A DNA stretch of 64,000 bases. It comes from JAEZDP01 sp964430855. GTDB taxonomy: Bacteria > Acidobacteriota > Vicinamibacteria > Vicinamibacterales > Vicinamibacteraceae. A program made the translations under genes and the position numbers. Positions 8,507 to 17,704 of the stretch are shown piece by piece. The notes below the pieces were generated by a model, which saw only the letters and a list, made by a program, of their open reading frames with translations, had not been told where the DNA came from and searched no databases. Numbering within the stretch: position 1 is the first letter of the stretch; each line of letters begins with the position of its first letter. The DNA is taken from contig CAYSHC010000001.1 of the NCBI GenBank assembly GCA_964430855.1, positions 51,134 to 115,133 of the forward strand, given 5' to 3'.

Positions 8507-8588
8507 CGGACGCCACGCCTGCTCACGGCCTCCTTCTTCCTTTCCGCGCCTCCTGCGTGCCTGCGCTCCTCGTCTGCCCTTCTGGCAG

Positions 8589-8594
8589 TACGAT
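8589..8594 (+). promoter_or_regulatory. -10 element TACGAT of a predicted leaderless mRNA
   Basis: TACGAT lies 5 nt before the ATG at 8600. That is the distance expected between a -10 hexamer and a transcription start, so the transcript would begin at or near the A of the start codon. No Shine-Dalgarno sequence is present. Confidence 0.45.
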
Positions 8595-8599
8595 GAGCC

Positions 8600-9622
8600 A
8601 TGCCTGATGACCCGTCGACGCGCGTGCCCGTTCCGCTGCGGATGCGGCGTACAGGTCTTGCCATGGCCGTCGTGGCTGCCGTCGCCGCCAGTGCCGCTCC
8701 GTCAACCGCCGAGGTCACCGTGAAACGCGTCAGCTTCATGAACCTGCCCAACTGCCTGAGCCTCGACAACGGGCACGTCGAGGTGATCGTCACCACCGAT
8801 ATCGGCCCGCGCGTCATCGCGTACCGGCTGGCGGGCGGCCGGAACGTGCTCGCGGAGATGCCCGGCACGCCCGGCGCGTCGGAGTGGCAGCCGTGGGGCG
8901 GGCACCGGCTCTGGCTGGCGCCCGAGGCCATGCCTTTCTCCTACGGCCTCGACAACACGCCCATTCGGTACAGCCAGCCGGACGCGCGGACCGTGGTGCT
9001 CGACCGCGGCGCCGAGCCGGAGACGGGCATCGCCAAGGTGATGGTGGTGTCGCTCGCCGACAGCGGCCCGAAGGTCACCGTCACCCACAGGCTGACAAGT
9101 CACCGCGACGCGCCGGTGGACGTCGCGGCGTGGGGCGTGACGATCATGCGCGGCGGTGGCACCACCATCCTGCCGAACGAGCCGTTCGTGCCGCACGAGG
9201 AGCGGCTGCAGCCGGTGCGTCCCGTGGCGATGTGGTCGTATACGAACCTCGCCGACCCGCGGTGGCGGCTCGGGCCGAAGTTCATCCGGCTCTCGACCGA
9301 CGCCGCCATCGACAGTCCGCAGAAGATCGGCATCGGCAACAGGCAGGGCTGGGCGGCCTACAGCGTCGACGGCGACCTGTTCATCAAGCGCACGGCGCCG
9401 TTCGAGGACGGCCGGCGCTATCCCGACTACGGGACGACCTGTCAGACCTACACGGCCGGCAGCTTCATGGAGATCGAGTCGCTCGGTGAACTCGTCACCC
9501 TGGTGCCTGGCGCGTCACTCGAGCACGTCGAGACGTGGTGGCTGTTCAGCGGCGTCACGGTCGACGGAGACGACGATGCCGTCGAGCGCGCGCTGGCGCC
9601 GTACCTCGAGCGGGCGCGGTGA
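8600..9622 (+). CDS. Secreted protein, DUF4380-like (aldose-epimerase-like beta fold)
   Basis: Protein of 340 residues. A signal peptide (RRTGLAMAVVAAVAASAAPSTAE) follows a short basic start. The mature part is all-beta, with SLDNGHVEVIVTTDIGPRVIAYRLAGG near the start and GGHRLWLAPEAMP later, resembling the galactose-mutarotase-like fold grouped as DUF4380. No catalytic assignment is possible. An alternative ATG at 8642 lies directly before the signal peptide; 8600 is preferred because a -10 hexamer ends 5 nt upstream. It is convergent with typA. Confidence 0.7.
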   Translation: MPDDPSTRVPVPLRMRRTGLAMAVVAAVAASAAPSTAEVTVKRVSFMNLPNCLSLDNGHVEVIVTTDIGPRVIAYRLAGGRNVLAEMPGTPGASEWQPWGGHRLWLAPEAMPFSYGLDNTPIRYSQPDARTVVLDRGAEPETGIAKVMVVSLADSGPKVTVTHRLTSHRDAPVDVAAWGVTIMRGGGTTILPNEPFVPHEERLQPVRPVAMWSYTNLADPRWRLGPKFIRLSTDAAIDSPQKIGIGNRQGWAAYSVDGDLFIKRTAPFEDGRRYPDYGTTCQTYTAGSFMEIESLGELVTLVPGASLEHVETWWLFSGVTVDGDDDAVERALAPYLERAR

Positions 9623-9667
9623 GGCAGGTCACGTGCCGAGCCATCAGGCGTCACATCAACCTTCTGC

Positions 9668-9723
9668 CATGAAGCATGAGGCAACAGGCATCAAGCATGA
9701 AGCATGACGCATGGAACATGAGG
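9668..9723. repeat. Degenerate short repeats of GCATGAA/GCATGAG type
   Basis: Between the convergent ends of the DUF4380-like gene and typA, the words CATGAAGCATGAGGC, CATCAAGCATGAAGCATGA and ATGGAACATGAGGC run one after another. They look like slipped copies of a roughly 7-nt GCATGAA unit. The stretch is noticeably less GC-rich than its surroundings and encodes nothing apparent. Confidence 0.6.
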
Positions 9724-9724
9724 C

Positions 9725-11560
<1,836 letters not shown>

Positions 11561-11566
11561 CCCTCC

Positions 11567-11572
11567 AGTATA
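11567..11572 (-). promoter_or_regulatory. -10 element TATACT of a predicted leaderless typA mRNA
   Basis: On the minus strand TATACT is followed by GGAGGG and then the typA ATG. The six-base gap places the transcription start at the start codon. The purine-rich GGAGGG resembles a Shine-Dalgarno sequence but touches the ATG with at most one base of spacing, too close for normal use. Confidence 0.5.
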
Positions 11573-11629
11573 AGGGGAGCCGTCGCCGCAGCCGGAGGAA
11601 ATCTCGCGACCTATCTCGACGGTCCGCAC

Positions 11630-11635
11630 TAGAAT
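11630..11635 (+). promoter_or_regulatory. -10 element TAGAAT of a predicted leaderless methyltransferase mRNA
   Basis: TAGAAT is followed by GCGCCC and then GTG at 11642, again six bases. It is back to back with the typA promoter in an 81-bp divergent gap. Confidence 0.45.
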
Positions 11636-11641
11636 GCGCCC

Positions 11642-12397
11642 GTGTCATTCACCAGCCGGCAGTGGGTGAAGCGGGGCATCAGGACCGCCTGGTGGCTCTG
11701 GACGCGGCGACTCGAAGCGGCCGCCGTGCACGAGAACCGCTCCGACTACAAGCAGACCTGGGAACGCCTGGCCGTCTCGGAGAGCGACGCGAAGATGTAC
11801 GTCGCGTCGGACGTCGACGAGCGGTCGTTCCGGCAGTCCGCCGCGACGACGGTGGCGACGCTCGACAGGCTCGTCGGCATCCGTCCGACCGACGAGATCC
11901 TCGAGATCGGCTGCGGCGTCGGGCGCGTCGGCGCCGCGCTCGCCCCGCGCTGTGCGCGATGGATTGGCGCCGACATCTCCGGCAACATGCTGCGCCACGC
12001 CCGACGCCGGCTCGCGGGCGCCACCAACGTGGCGTTCGTCGAGCTGAGCGGCGCCGGCCTGCGCGAGATCCCGTCTGCCACCGTGGATGTCGTCTATTGC
12101 ACGGTGGTGTTCATGCACCTCCTCGAGTGGGACCGGTACGCCTACATCGAGGAGGCCCGACGTGTCCTGCGTCCCGGCGGACGGTTGTATGCCGACAACG
12201 TGGACATCCGTTCGGGGCTCGGCTGGACCATCTTCTCGGACGCGGCCTCGTACCCGCCGAAGGAGCGGCCGTCGTTCATCCCCATGCTGTCGAGCGGCGA
12301 CGAGCTGCAGACCTATGCGGAGCCGGCGGGCTTCCACGACGTGCGGGTACATCGGTGGGACGACGCCTGGGTGGCGGTGACAGGCCGTCGGCCGTGA
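11642..12397 (+). CDS. Class I SAM-dependent methyltransferase
   Basis: Protein of 251 residues. Motif I is ILEIGCGVGRVGAAL (residues 86-100), followed by WIGADISGNMLRHARRRL, the post-I region that binds the adenosyl group. VDVVYCTVVFMHLLEWDRYAYIEEARRVLRPGGRLYADN covers motifs II-III. The N-terminus (WVKRGIRTAWWLWTRRLE) is aromatic and may be a membrane-associated helix. The methyl acceptor is unknown. The GTG start fits a -10 hexamer ending six bases upstream. Confidence 0.85.
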   Translation: MSFTSRQWVKRGIRTAWWLWTRRLEAAAVHENRSDYKQTWERLAVSESDAKMYVASDVDERSFRQSAATTVATLDRLVGIRPTDEILEIGCGVGRVGAALAPRCARWIGADISGNMLRHARRRLAGATNVAFVELSGAGLREIPSATVDVVYCTVVFMHLLEWDRYAYIEEARRVLRPGGRLYADNVDIRSGLGWTIFSDAASYPPKERPSFIPMLSSGDELQTYAEPAGFHDVRVHRWDDAWVAVTGRRP

Positions 12398-12500
12398 CGC
12401 CTCGGAGAGCCTGCTGGTTCGTAAGCGGTTGATGCACTTTTCTGCGATCGCGCCGGCAGGCGACAGCGACGACCACCCCGCTCCTGAGAAAGACGAAGAA

Positions 12501-12524
12501 GGACGGCTCGGAGAGCCGTCCCTA
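12501..12524. repeat. REP-like hairpin, copy 1, supplying a stop codon
   Basis: GGACGGCTC, loop GGA, GAGCCGTCC form a perfect 9-bp stem (12501-12521). The next three bases on the plus strand, CTA at 12522-12524, are the TAG stop of the minus-strand gene. It lies between convergent genes and may act as a bidirectional transcription end. A close copy with the same geometry occurs at 16635. Confidence 0.7.
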
Positions 12525-14012
12525 CCGGATGCAGAAGAGCGGTGGGCCGATGGGGTAGGAGGCCCAGTGCCACGGTGCGACGTACGACATCGGCGACGCG
12601 TTGGCCGCGACGACGTCGTAGCAGCCCGCCGGCCAGAGCCTGCCGTCGTTGAGCAGGAACGCGCCCGGCGTCCCGTCGGAGTAGTGCACCGGGTCGCCCG
12701 CGAACATCGAGGGGCCGGGCGGTATCGCCGCAAAGATCGCCGGCGTCACCCCCAGGACGGTCCTGGTCAGCTGGAGCAGCGGGGCCGCGCGCTGGAAGTG
12801 AAGGCGCCTGCCGCCAACGACCAGCGCCCACGGCTGGCCGGCCGTGGCGACGGCCGTCCCCTCGAAGGCCGCGCCGAGCCGCGGGCAGCCGCATGAGAGG
12901 CCCGTCGCCAGGTCGAACCCGACATGCGCGAGACCCCACTGATCGAAGCGCCCGGCAGGACCCACCGACCGCAGGATGTCCATGGGGACCGTGCCGCACG
13001 CCGTCGTGGACGGCACCGCGTGCCTGTCGGGTCGCGACACCAGGCCCGGTCCCTCGCTCCAGTCGGCGACGCGCGAGACCGAGCCGAGCGGCGACTGCAA
13101 CGCCCTGTCGTACAGCGTGACCCTGACCTGCCGGCCTGCCGGCGGCACGGTCACGTCGGCCACCGCGAAGGCGTCGAGCAGGTCCACGTACTGCCAGTCG
13201 ATCGAGAACGCCTCCAGCAGCCGGTAGGTCGTCTGGTTCGCGGACGTGCGCGGTGCGAACCTTCCGGGGGCGACGAGCGCCTCCACGTGCTGCTGGAACG
13301 TCGGCTCTGGCGAGCGCAGGACGTAGATGCCCGCGCCGTTGCCCGGGTTGCTCGCATGTCCCGTCGAGTCCGTGTAGGCGAGATAGAAGTAGCCGTCGAC
13401 GAAGGTCACGCTCGGCTGGCCGGCGCCGTAGCCGCGCGTCGCGGCGAGCGACGGGAAGTCCGGATGTCCGGGGCCGCGCGCCGCCGTGACGATCGGCTGG
13501 CCGCCGTGCAGGCGCGTCCAGGTGAGGCCGTCATGGCTCGTGGCGACGCCGATGGCCGTCACCGTGTGGCCGGCGTGCGGGTACGAGATGTCGTTGTGCC
13601 CGCCGTAATACATGTAGTAGACGCCGTTGACGCGGATGACCGACGGGTCGCACGCGTGGACGGCGTCGAAGCGCAAGCTGTCGCCAGATCCCCTGAAGAC
13701 CGGCACGGGCTGGCTCCACGGACCGGCCGGCGAGGGCGCGGTCGCGTGGACTATCTGGTCGCCGTGGAACGTCTGCCATGGCGGGTCTCCCTCGAGACGT
13801 CCGTGGCAGAACCACATGCGGTAGGCGCCGTCGAGCATGATCGACGGCACGTACTCGTAGTTGCCGGGCACCTGAAGCACCACGTTGTCGCCGCCCCGCG
13901 CCGCGACCACCTGCGGCGGCGACGGCTGGCACGCCTGCCCTGCCACCCTGGACGCCGACGACACGCACACCGCCACGCCCACAAGCCACGCCACTCCAGC
14001 ACGCCCACGCAT
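12522..14012 (-). CDS. Secreted beta-propeller protein, GH43/GH-type glycosidase-like
   Basis: Protein of 496 residues with signal peptide MRGRAGVAWLVGVAVCVSSASRVAGQA. The repeats YVPSIMLDGAYRMWFCHG, ACDPSVIRVNGVYYMYYGG and GQPSVTFVDGYFYLAYTDS are the blade signatures of five-bladed propeller glycosidases (GH43 and related groups). The catalytic carboxylates could not be placed with certainty, so hydrolase activity is inferred. The C-terminal 200 residues look like a separate beta domain. The ATG at 14012 is preceded by GGAGG seven bases upstream. The stop codon TAG forms the edge of a REP-like hairpin. Confidence 0.6.
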   Translation of the reverse strand: MRGRAGVAWLVGVAVCVSSASRVAGQACQPSPPQVVAARGGDNVVLQVPGNYEYVPSIMLDGAYRMWFCHGRLEGDPPWQTFHGDQIVHATAPSPAGPWSQPVPVFRGSGDSLRFDAVHACDPSVIRVNGVYYMYYGGHNDISYPHAGHTVTAIGVATSHDGLTWTRLHGGQPIVTAARGPGHPDFPSLAATRGYGAGQPSVTFVDGYFYLAYTDSTGHASNPGNGAGIYVLRSPEPTFQQHVEALVAPGRFAPRTSANQTTYRLLEAFSIDWQYVDLLDAFAVADVTVPPAGRQVRVTLYDRALQSPLGSVSRVADWSEGPGLVSRPDRHAVPSTTACGTVPMDILRSVGPAGRFDQWGLAHVGFDLATGLSCGCPRLGAAFEGTAVATAGQPWALVVGGRRLHFQRAAPLLQLTRTVLGVTPAIFAAIPPGPSMFAGDPVHYSDGTPGAFLLNDGRLWPAGCYDVVAANASPMSYVAPWHWASYPIGPPLFCIR

Positions 14013-14222
14013 CGCCCACCTCCGCGACGGAGACGGGCAAGCGCATGGCCACATGCGTAAGCGTGCAAATACGCGTGTTTCTCGCGGGTCACGTCACGCA
14101 GGTTGCAGAATCATCGCCCCACAGCCTGGGCCCCTGTGCCGAATCGACAACCCACGTCTGCTCCCGTGCTGTTCCTCCCTTCCTCTGCTCCTCCCTTCCG
14201 TTTATCCTTCCCCCGCTCCCCC

Positions 14223-15323
14223 ATGGGCGTCCTGCGCTGGCTGTCGTACCTCGTCTGGGCCACCGTCGTGTGGCTGTTCAACGGGCTGCCCGTGCTCGGC
14301 CTCTTCCTGCTCTCGGCGCACCTGTTCGCCTCCGGCGAACCGGACGCCGAGATTCCGGCCTACGTCGCGCGCGGCATCGCGTCGCTCTGGCTGGTGGCCG
14401 CGACCTGGCACTACATCAAGCACGGCATCGTGCAGCGTCCGTTCGCGCCTGCCGGTTCCCGGACTCGGAAGGCGACACCGCTCCAGCACGCGCTGGCCTC
14501 CGTCGGCTGCCTTGCGACGCTCGTCGCCGCGCTCCTGACGGCCGTGGTGGCCGGCGCCTATGCCGACTGGGCGTACGCCGGCCTCACCGGGGACGACCCG
14601 GAGCATCCGGCCGTTCTAGCGCTGCAGCGGGCCGGGGCGGACCTGTACCGCTTCGCTGCCGACCCGGCCCCGTACCTGCCGTGGCTGTTCATCGTGTCGG
14701 CGGTCCTGATGATGCTGCGTGCCGCCGGCAGGCATGCTGAGGGCCGGGCCGCGGCGCTCGATGGCGCCGCTCCCGCAGGACTGCGCAAGGCGCGGCGGGG
14801 CTGGCGGAAGGACGTGCGGCATGCCGACCGCGCCACGGCCGCCGGTCCCGCACATGCCCCGCCGGATACGCGGCACCCGGCGGCATCCGCCCCGGCCTTC
14901 CCGACGGGTCGCTCCGGTGCCGGCAGGACGTTTGAGGCGCCGATGGTCGGGACGTTCGCGCGCGACCGTGCCACGGGCGCCTGGCGGCTGCGGGAGCCGG
15001 GACCTGGCGTTGGCGACCTCGTCATCGAGGCTGCAGGGGAGCCGAGCGACGTACAGGTGGATGCCGCGCGTACGCTCGTGCAGCGGTCCTTCGAAGTGCT
15101 GCTCCGCGCGTCAGCCGCCGCCGCCCCCGCTGCCGCGGCCGACGGTCTCGCCCTGCCGCGGTTCACCATTGCCGGCAGCGTGGTGCATGCGTCGCGAAGG
15201 CCGTCGCCACACGTCACGGTGCGCCTCCGCGACGCCTCGAGCGGCCGGCTCTACGAGGTCGGCTCCGGCGACGGCATGCAGACGTTCGTCGGCGGGGGCG
15301 CCATCGCGCCGTCGCGGAGGTGA
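14223..15323 (+). CDS. Membrane protein of unknown function
   Basis: I do not recognise this 366-residue protein. The N-terminal half has about four hydrophobic segments (MGVLRWLSYLVWATVVWLFNGLPVLGLFLLSAHLF; IASLWLVAATWHYI; LVAALLTAVVAGAYADWAY; YLPWLFIVSAVLMMLR). A basic Ala/Pro-rich linker covers roughly residues 175-240. A soluble C-terminal domain contains GTFARDRATGAWRLREPGPGVGDLVIEA and GSVVHASRRPSPHVTVRLRD. The ATG at 14223 was chosen because it directly precedes the first membrane segment. Confidence 0.55.
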   Translation: MGVLRWLSYLVWATVVWLFNGLPVLGLFLLSAHLFASGEPDAEIPAYVARGIASLWLVAATWHYIKHGIVQRPFAPAGSRTRKATPLQHALASVGCLATLVAALLTAVVAGAYADWAYAGLTGDDPEHPAVLALQRAGADLYRFAADPAPYLPWLFIVSAVLMMLRAAGRHAEGRAAALDGAAPAGLRKARRGWRKDVRHADRATAAGPAHAPPDTRHPAASAPAFPTGRSGAGRTFEAPMVGTFARDRATGAWRLREPGPGVGDLVIEAAGEPSDVQVDAARTLVQRSFEVLLRASAAAAPAAAADGLALPRFTIAGSVVHASRRPSPHVTVRLRDASSGRLYEVGSGDGMQTFVGGGAIAPSRR

Positions 15324-15345
15324 CCGACGGCTGCCGGCGCTGCGC

Positions 15346-15351
15346 TACACT
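15346..15351 (+). promoter_or_regulatory. -10 element TACACT of a predicted leaderless mRNA
   Basis: TACACT is followed by eight bases (GCCCCCAC) and the ATG at 15360. There is no Shine-Dalgarno sequence. Confidence 0.4.
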
Positions 15352-15359
15352 GCCCCCAC

Positions 15360-16127
15360 ATGCGACACCTCCGACTCGAACGGGAAGACGACCTGCTCGT
15401 GATTACGCTGGCGCGCGGCAAGGCCAACGCGCTGAACGACGAGCTCGTCGCGGAGCTGCAGCACGCGCTCAACCACGCCGCGCAGGACCCGCACGCCTGC
15501 GCGCTCGTCCTGACCAGCGCGCTGCCGCGCATGTTCAGCGCGGGGTTCGACGTCCGCGAGGTGTTTGCCTACGAGACGGCGCGGATGCGCACGTTCTCGC
15601 GCGCGTTCTTCCGGATGCTCGACACGCTGCGCTGCTTCCCGCGGCCCGTCGTCGGCGCGCTCACGGGACACACCTACGCGGCGGGCGCGACGATGGCGCT
15701 CCTGTGCGATGTCCGGGTCATGAGCGAGGGCGACTACGGGTTCGCGCTCAACGAGGTGAACCTCGGCGTGGTCATGCCCGCCCGCATCGTGCGCGCGCTC
15801 GCCCTCGAGGTCCCCCTGCAGACCAGCCTGGCCATGTTCCTCGAGGGGCATGTCTTCAAGGGCAACGACGCCATCGCGGCCGGCCTGGTGGACGAGCTCG
15901 TGCCGGCCGGCAACGTGACGTTCCGGGCGGCGACCCGTGCCAGGGATCTCGGCCACAAGCCCCCGCGCGCCTTCTCGGCGCACAAGCGCATCCTCGTGGA
16001 GATGACCGGCGGGCCGCCCTACACCGATCAGGAGCTCGATCAGATGGTGGACGAGTTCATGGAGGTGTGGGAGAGCGACGAGTGCCGCGAGCGCCGCGCG
16101 GCGCTGCTGCGGCAGATGGACGGATAG
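15360..16127 (+). CDS. Enoyl-CoA hydratase/isomerase family protein
   Basis: Crotonase-fold protein of 255 residues acting on acyl-CoA thioesters. The two oxyanion-hole segments are LPRMFSAGFDVREVF (near residues 54-68) and GALTGHTYAAGATMALLCDVRVM (near 97-119). The active-site stretch ALNEVNLGVVMP contains the glutamate commonly used by hydratases. The exact reaction is not predictable, as this fold also covers isomerases and hydrolases. It stands alone, with no other beta-oxidation gene nearby. Confidence 0.88.
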   Translation: MRHLRLEREDDLLVITLARGKANALNDELVAELQHALNHAAQDPHACALVLTSALPRMFSAGFDVREVFAYETARMRTFSRAFFRMLDTLRCFPRPVVGALTGHTYAAGATMALLCDVRVMSEGDYGFALNEVNLGVVMPARIVRALALEVPLQTSLAMFLEGHVFKGNDAIAAGLVDELVPAGNVTFRAATRARDLGHKPPRAFSAHKRILVEMTGGPPYTDQELDQMVDEFMEVWESDECRERRAALLRQMDG

Positions 16128-16248
16128 GCCGCCGGCGGGGGCGGCGGAACGGAACACGGCGAGTTGCGCGACAATGGGGGTTGGCACGTCGTCGAATGCC
16201 TCCGCGAGTCGTCCTCCCGTCCTTCCTCCGGTTCCGACCGTTCCCTGC

Positions 16249-16593
16249 ATGTCCGTCTTCGTGAAGACCGTGCTGCTGCTTGCAGCCTCGAACGTCTTCA
16301 TGACGTTCGCGTGGTACGCGCACCTCAAGCAGCTGAACCAGAAGCCCTGGATCATCGCCGCCCTGGCGAGCTGGGGCATCGCGCTGTTCGAGTACCTGCT
16401 GCAGGTGCCCGCCAATCGCCTTGGATACACGGCGCTCTCGCTGCCCCAGCTGAAGATCCTCCAGGAGGTCATCACGCTGTCGGTGTTCGTCCCGTTCGTG
16501 ATGCTCTACATGCGCCAGCCGCTCAAGCTCGACTACCTGTGGGCCGCGTGCTGCCTGCTCGGCGCGGTGTACTTCGTGTTCCGAAGCGGGTGA
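16249..16593 (+). CDS. DUF486-family small membrane protein
   Basis: Protein of 114 residues with four hydrophobic segments. It contains LLLAASNVFMTFAWYAHLKQLN, IIAALASWGIALFEYLLQVPANRLG and LKILQEVITLSVFVPFVMLYM, which match the DUF486 family related to drug/metabolite transporters. Function is unknown. The ATG at 16249 gives the usual family length; the frame is open upstream to 16174 but that part is not conserved in character. Confidence 0.85.
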   Translation: MSVFVKTVLLLAASNVFMTFAWYAHLKQLNQKPWIIAALASWGIALFEYLLQVPANRLGYTALSLPQLKILQEVITLSVFVPFVMLYMRQPLKLDYLWAACCLLGAVYFVFRSG

Positions 16594-16634
16594 GACGCGG
16601 CGCCGGCCGCCGCGCACCGTCCTCCCGGTCGCAA

Positions 16635-16658
16635 GGACGACCCGGAGGGCCGTCCCTA
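16635..16658. repeat. REP-like hairpin, copy 2, supplying a stop codon
   Basis: GGACGACCC, loop GGA, GGGCCGTCC (16635-16655) form a 9-bp stem with one mismatch. CTA at 16656-16658 is the TAG stop of the minus-strand propeller gene. Size, loop and distance to the stop are identical to the copy at 12501. Confidence 0.7.
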
Positions 16659-17699
16659 CCTCCGATGATCCTGCGGCGGGTCGAACTCGTACAGGCCGGG
16701 GGAGACGAGGAGGCGCCCCTCCGTCGTGAACCACAGCGACTCCGGCAGGATCGGGCCGGCGCCGACCAGCTGGTACGTCGCCACCTTCTCGCCGTCCTCG
16801 CCGTAGACGTACACGTGCGAGGTGAGCGTCGCGATCCAGAGCCGTCCCTGCGGATCGACGGCGGCGGCGCGGACCATCGGCACCACCATGGGGAACGTGA
16901 GCCCGTCCACCGAGCGGACGGGCCACTCGGTCGGCAGCGTCAGCACGTGCGGGTCGAGCGTGCGGCTCTGCACGGCGCGCTCGAACACGAGCCGTCCGTC
17001 GGGCGCGTACTTCCGGTATGCCGGGACGCCGGCGAGGAAGACCACGTAGACGTGGCCGTCGGGCGCCGGGACGGGCAGCGCCGCGTTCAGCGCGAGGTGC
17101 ACGTCCCTGTTGCCTTCGTGTCCGGTCGGCCGCAGGTCGCCGAACGTCCGCACGGGCGTGCCGGCGAGGCTGTACTCGCTGACCAGGCCGCCCTGCTCCG
17201 GCAGGCTGAAGAGCACCGTGTCGTCGAGCAGCCGCGTCGACGCGATGCCGTCGAGCACGACGTTGCCGATCGCCACGCGCGGGCGCGACGTGCCGCCGAT
17301 CTCGAAGTAGTTGAAGAGGCGCCCGTCTGGCCTGAACACCGACACGCGCGGCCTGAGCCCCGGCGCGTCCGCCACGACGAACCGGCCGTCCTGGTGCGCG
17401 TCAAACGCGCGCGGGCGCAGCACGCGTCCCGTCTCCATCCCGACATCGACGAGGCGCGTCACCGCGGTGCGCGCCGCGTCCACCGCGAACACGCCGTGGT
17501 GGCGCCTGTCGAACACGAGATACCGGCCATCGGGCTGGCGGGCGAAGCCGGCGGGCTCCTCGAACTCGCCGGCGAGGTGCGCCGGCAGCGCGCGCACCGA
17601 CTCCAGGCGGACGACGACGCCGGGCGACTGGACCGCCGCGTCGAGCGCGGGCAGCATCGCCGCCACCACCAGGGCGCCGGCCGCGATGCGCGACGGCAT
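16656..17699 (-). CDS. Secreted beta-propeller (NHL-like) protein
   Basis: Protein of 347 residues with signal peptide MPSRIAAGALVVAAMLPALDAA. Repeats such as GRYLVFDRRHHGVFAVDAA, PDGRLFNYFEIGG, DGHVYVVFLAGVPAYRKYAPDGRLVF and QGRLWIATLTSHVYVYGEDGEKV suggest a six-bladed propeller of the NHL or 6-bladed lipoprotein type. No ligand or activity can be named. The ATG at 17699 follows the stop of the E1 fusion gene by 5 bp, so the two are probably co-transcribed. The stop codon is part of a REP-like hairpin. Confidence 0.65.
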   Translation of the reverse strand: MPSRIAAGALVVAAMLPALDAAVQSPGVVVRLESVRALPAHLAGEFEEPAGFARQPDGRYLVFDRRHHGVFAVDAARTAVTRLVDVGMETGRVLRPRAFDAHQDGRFVVADAPGLRPRVSVFRPDGRLFNYFEIGGTSRPRVAIGNVVLDGIASTRLLDDTVLFSLPEQGGLVSEYSLAGTPVRTFGDLRPTGHEGNRDVHLALNAALPVPAPDGHVYVVFLAGVPAYRKYAPDGRLVFERAVQSRTLDPHVLTLPTEWPVRSVDGLTFPMVVPMVRAAAVDPQGRLWIATLTSHVYVYGEDGEKVATYQLVGAGPILPESLWFTTEGRLLVSPGLYEFDPPQDHRR

Positions 17700-17704
17700 G
17701 GTTC

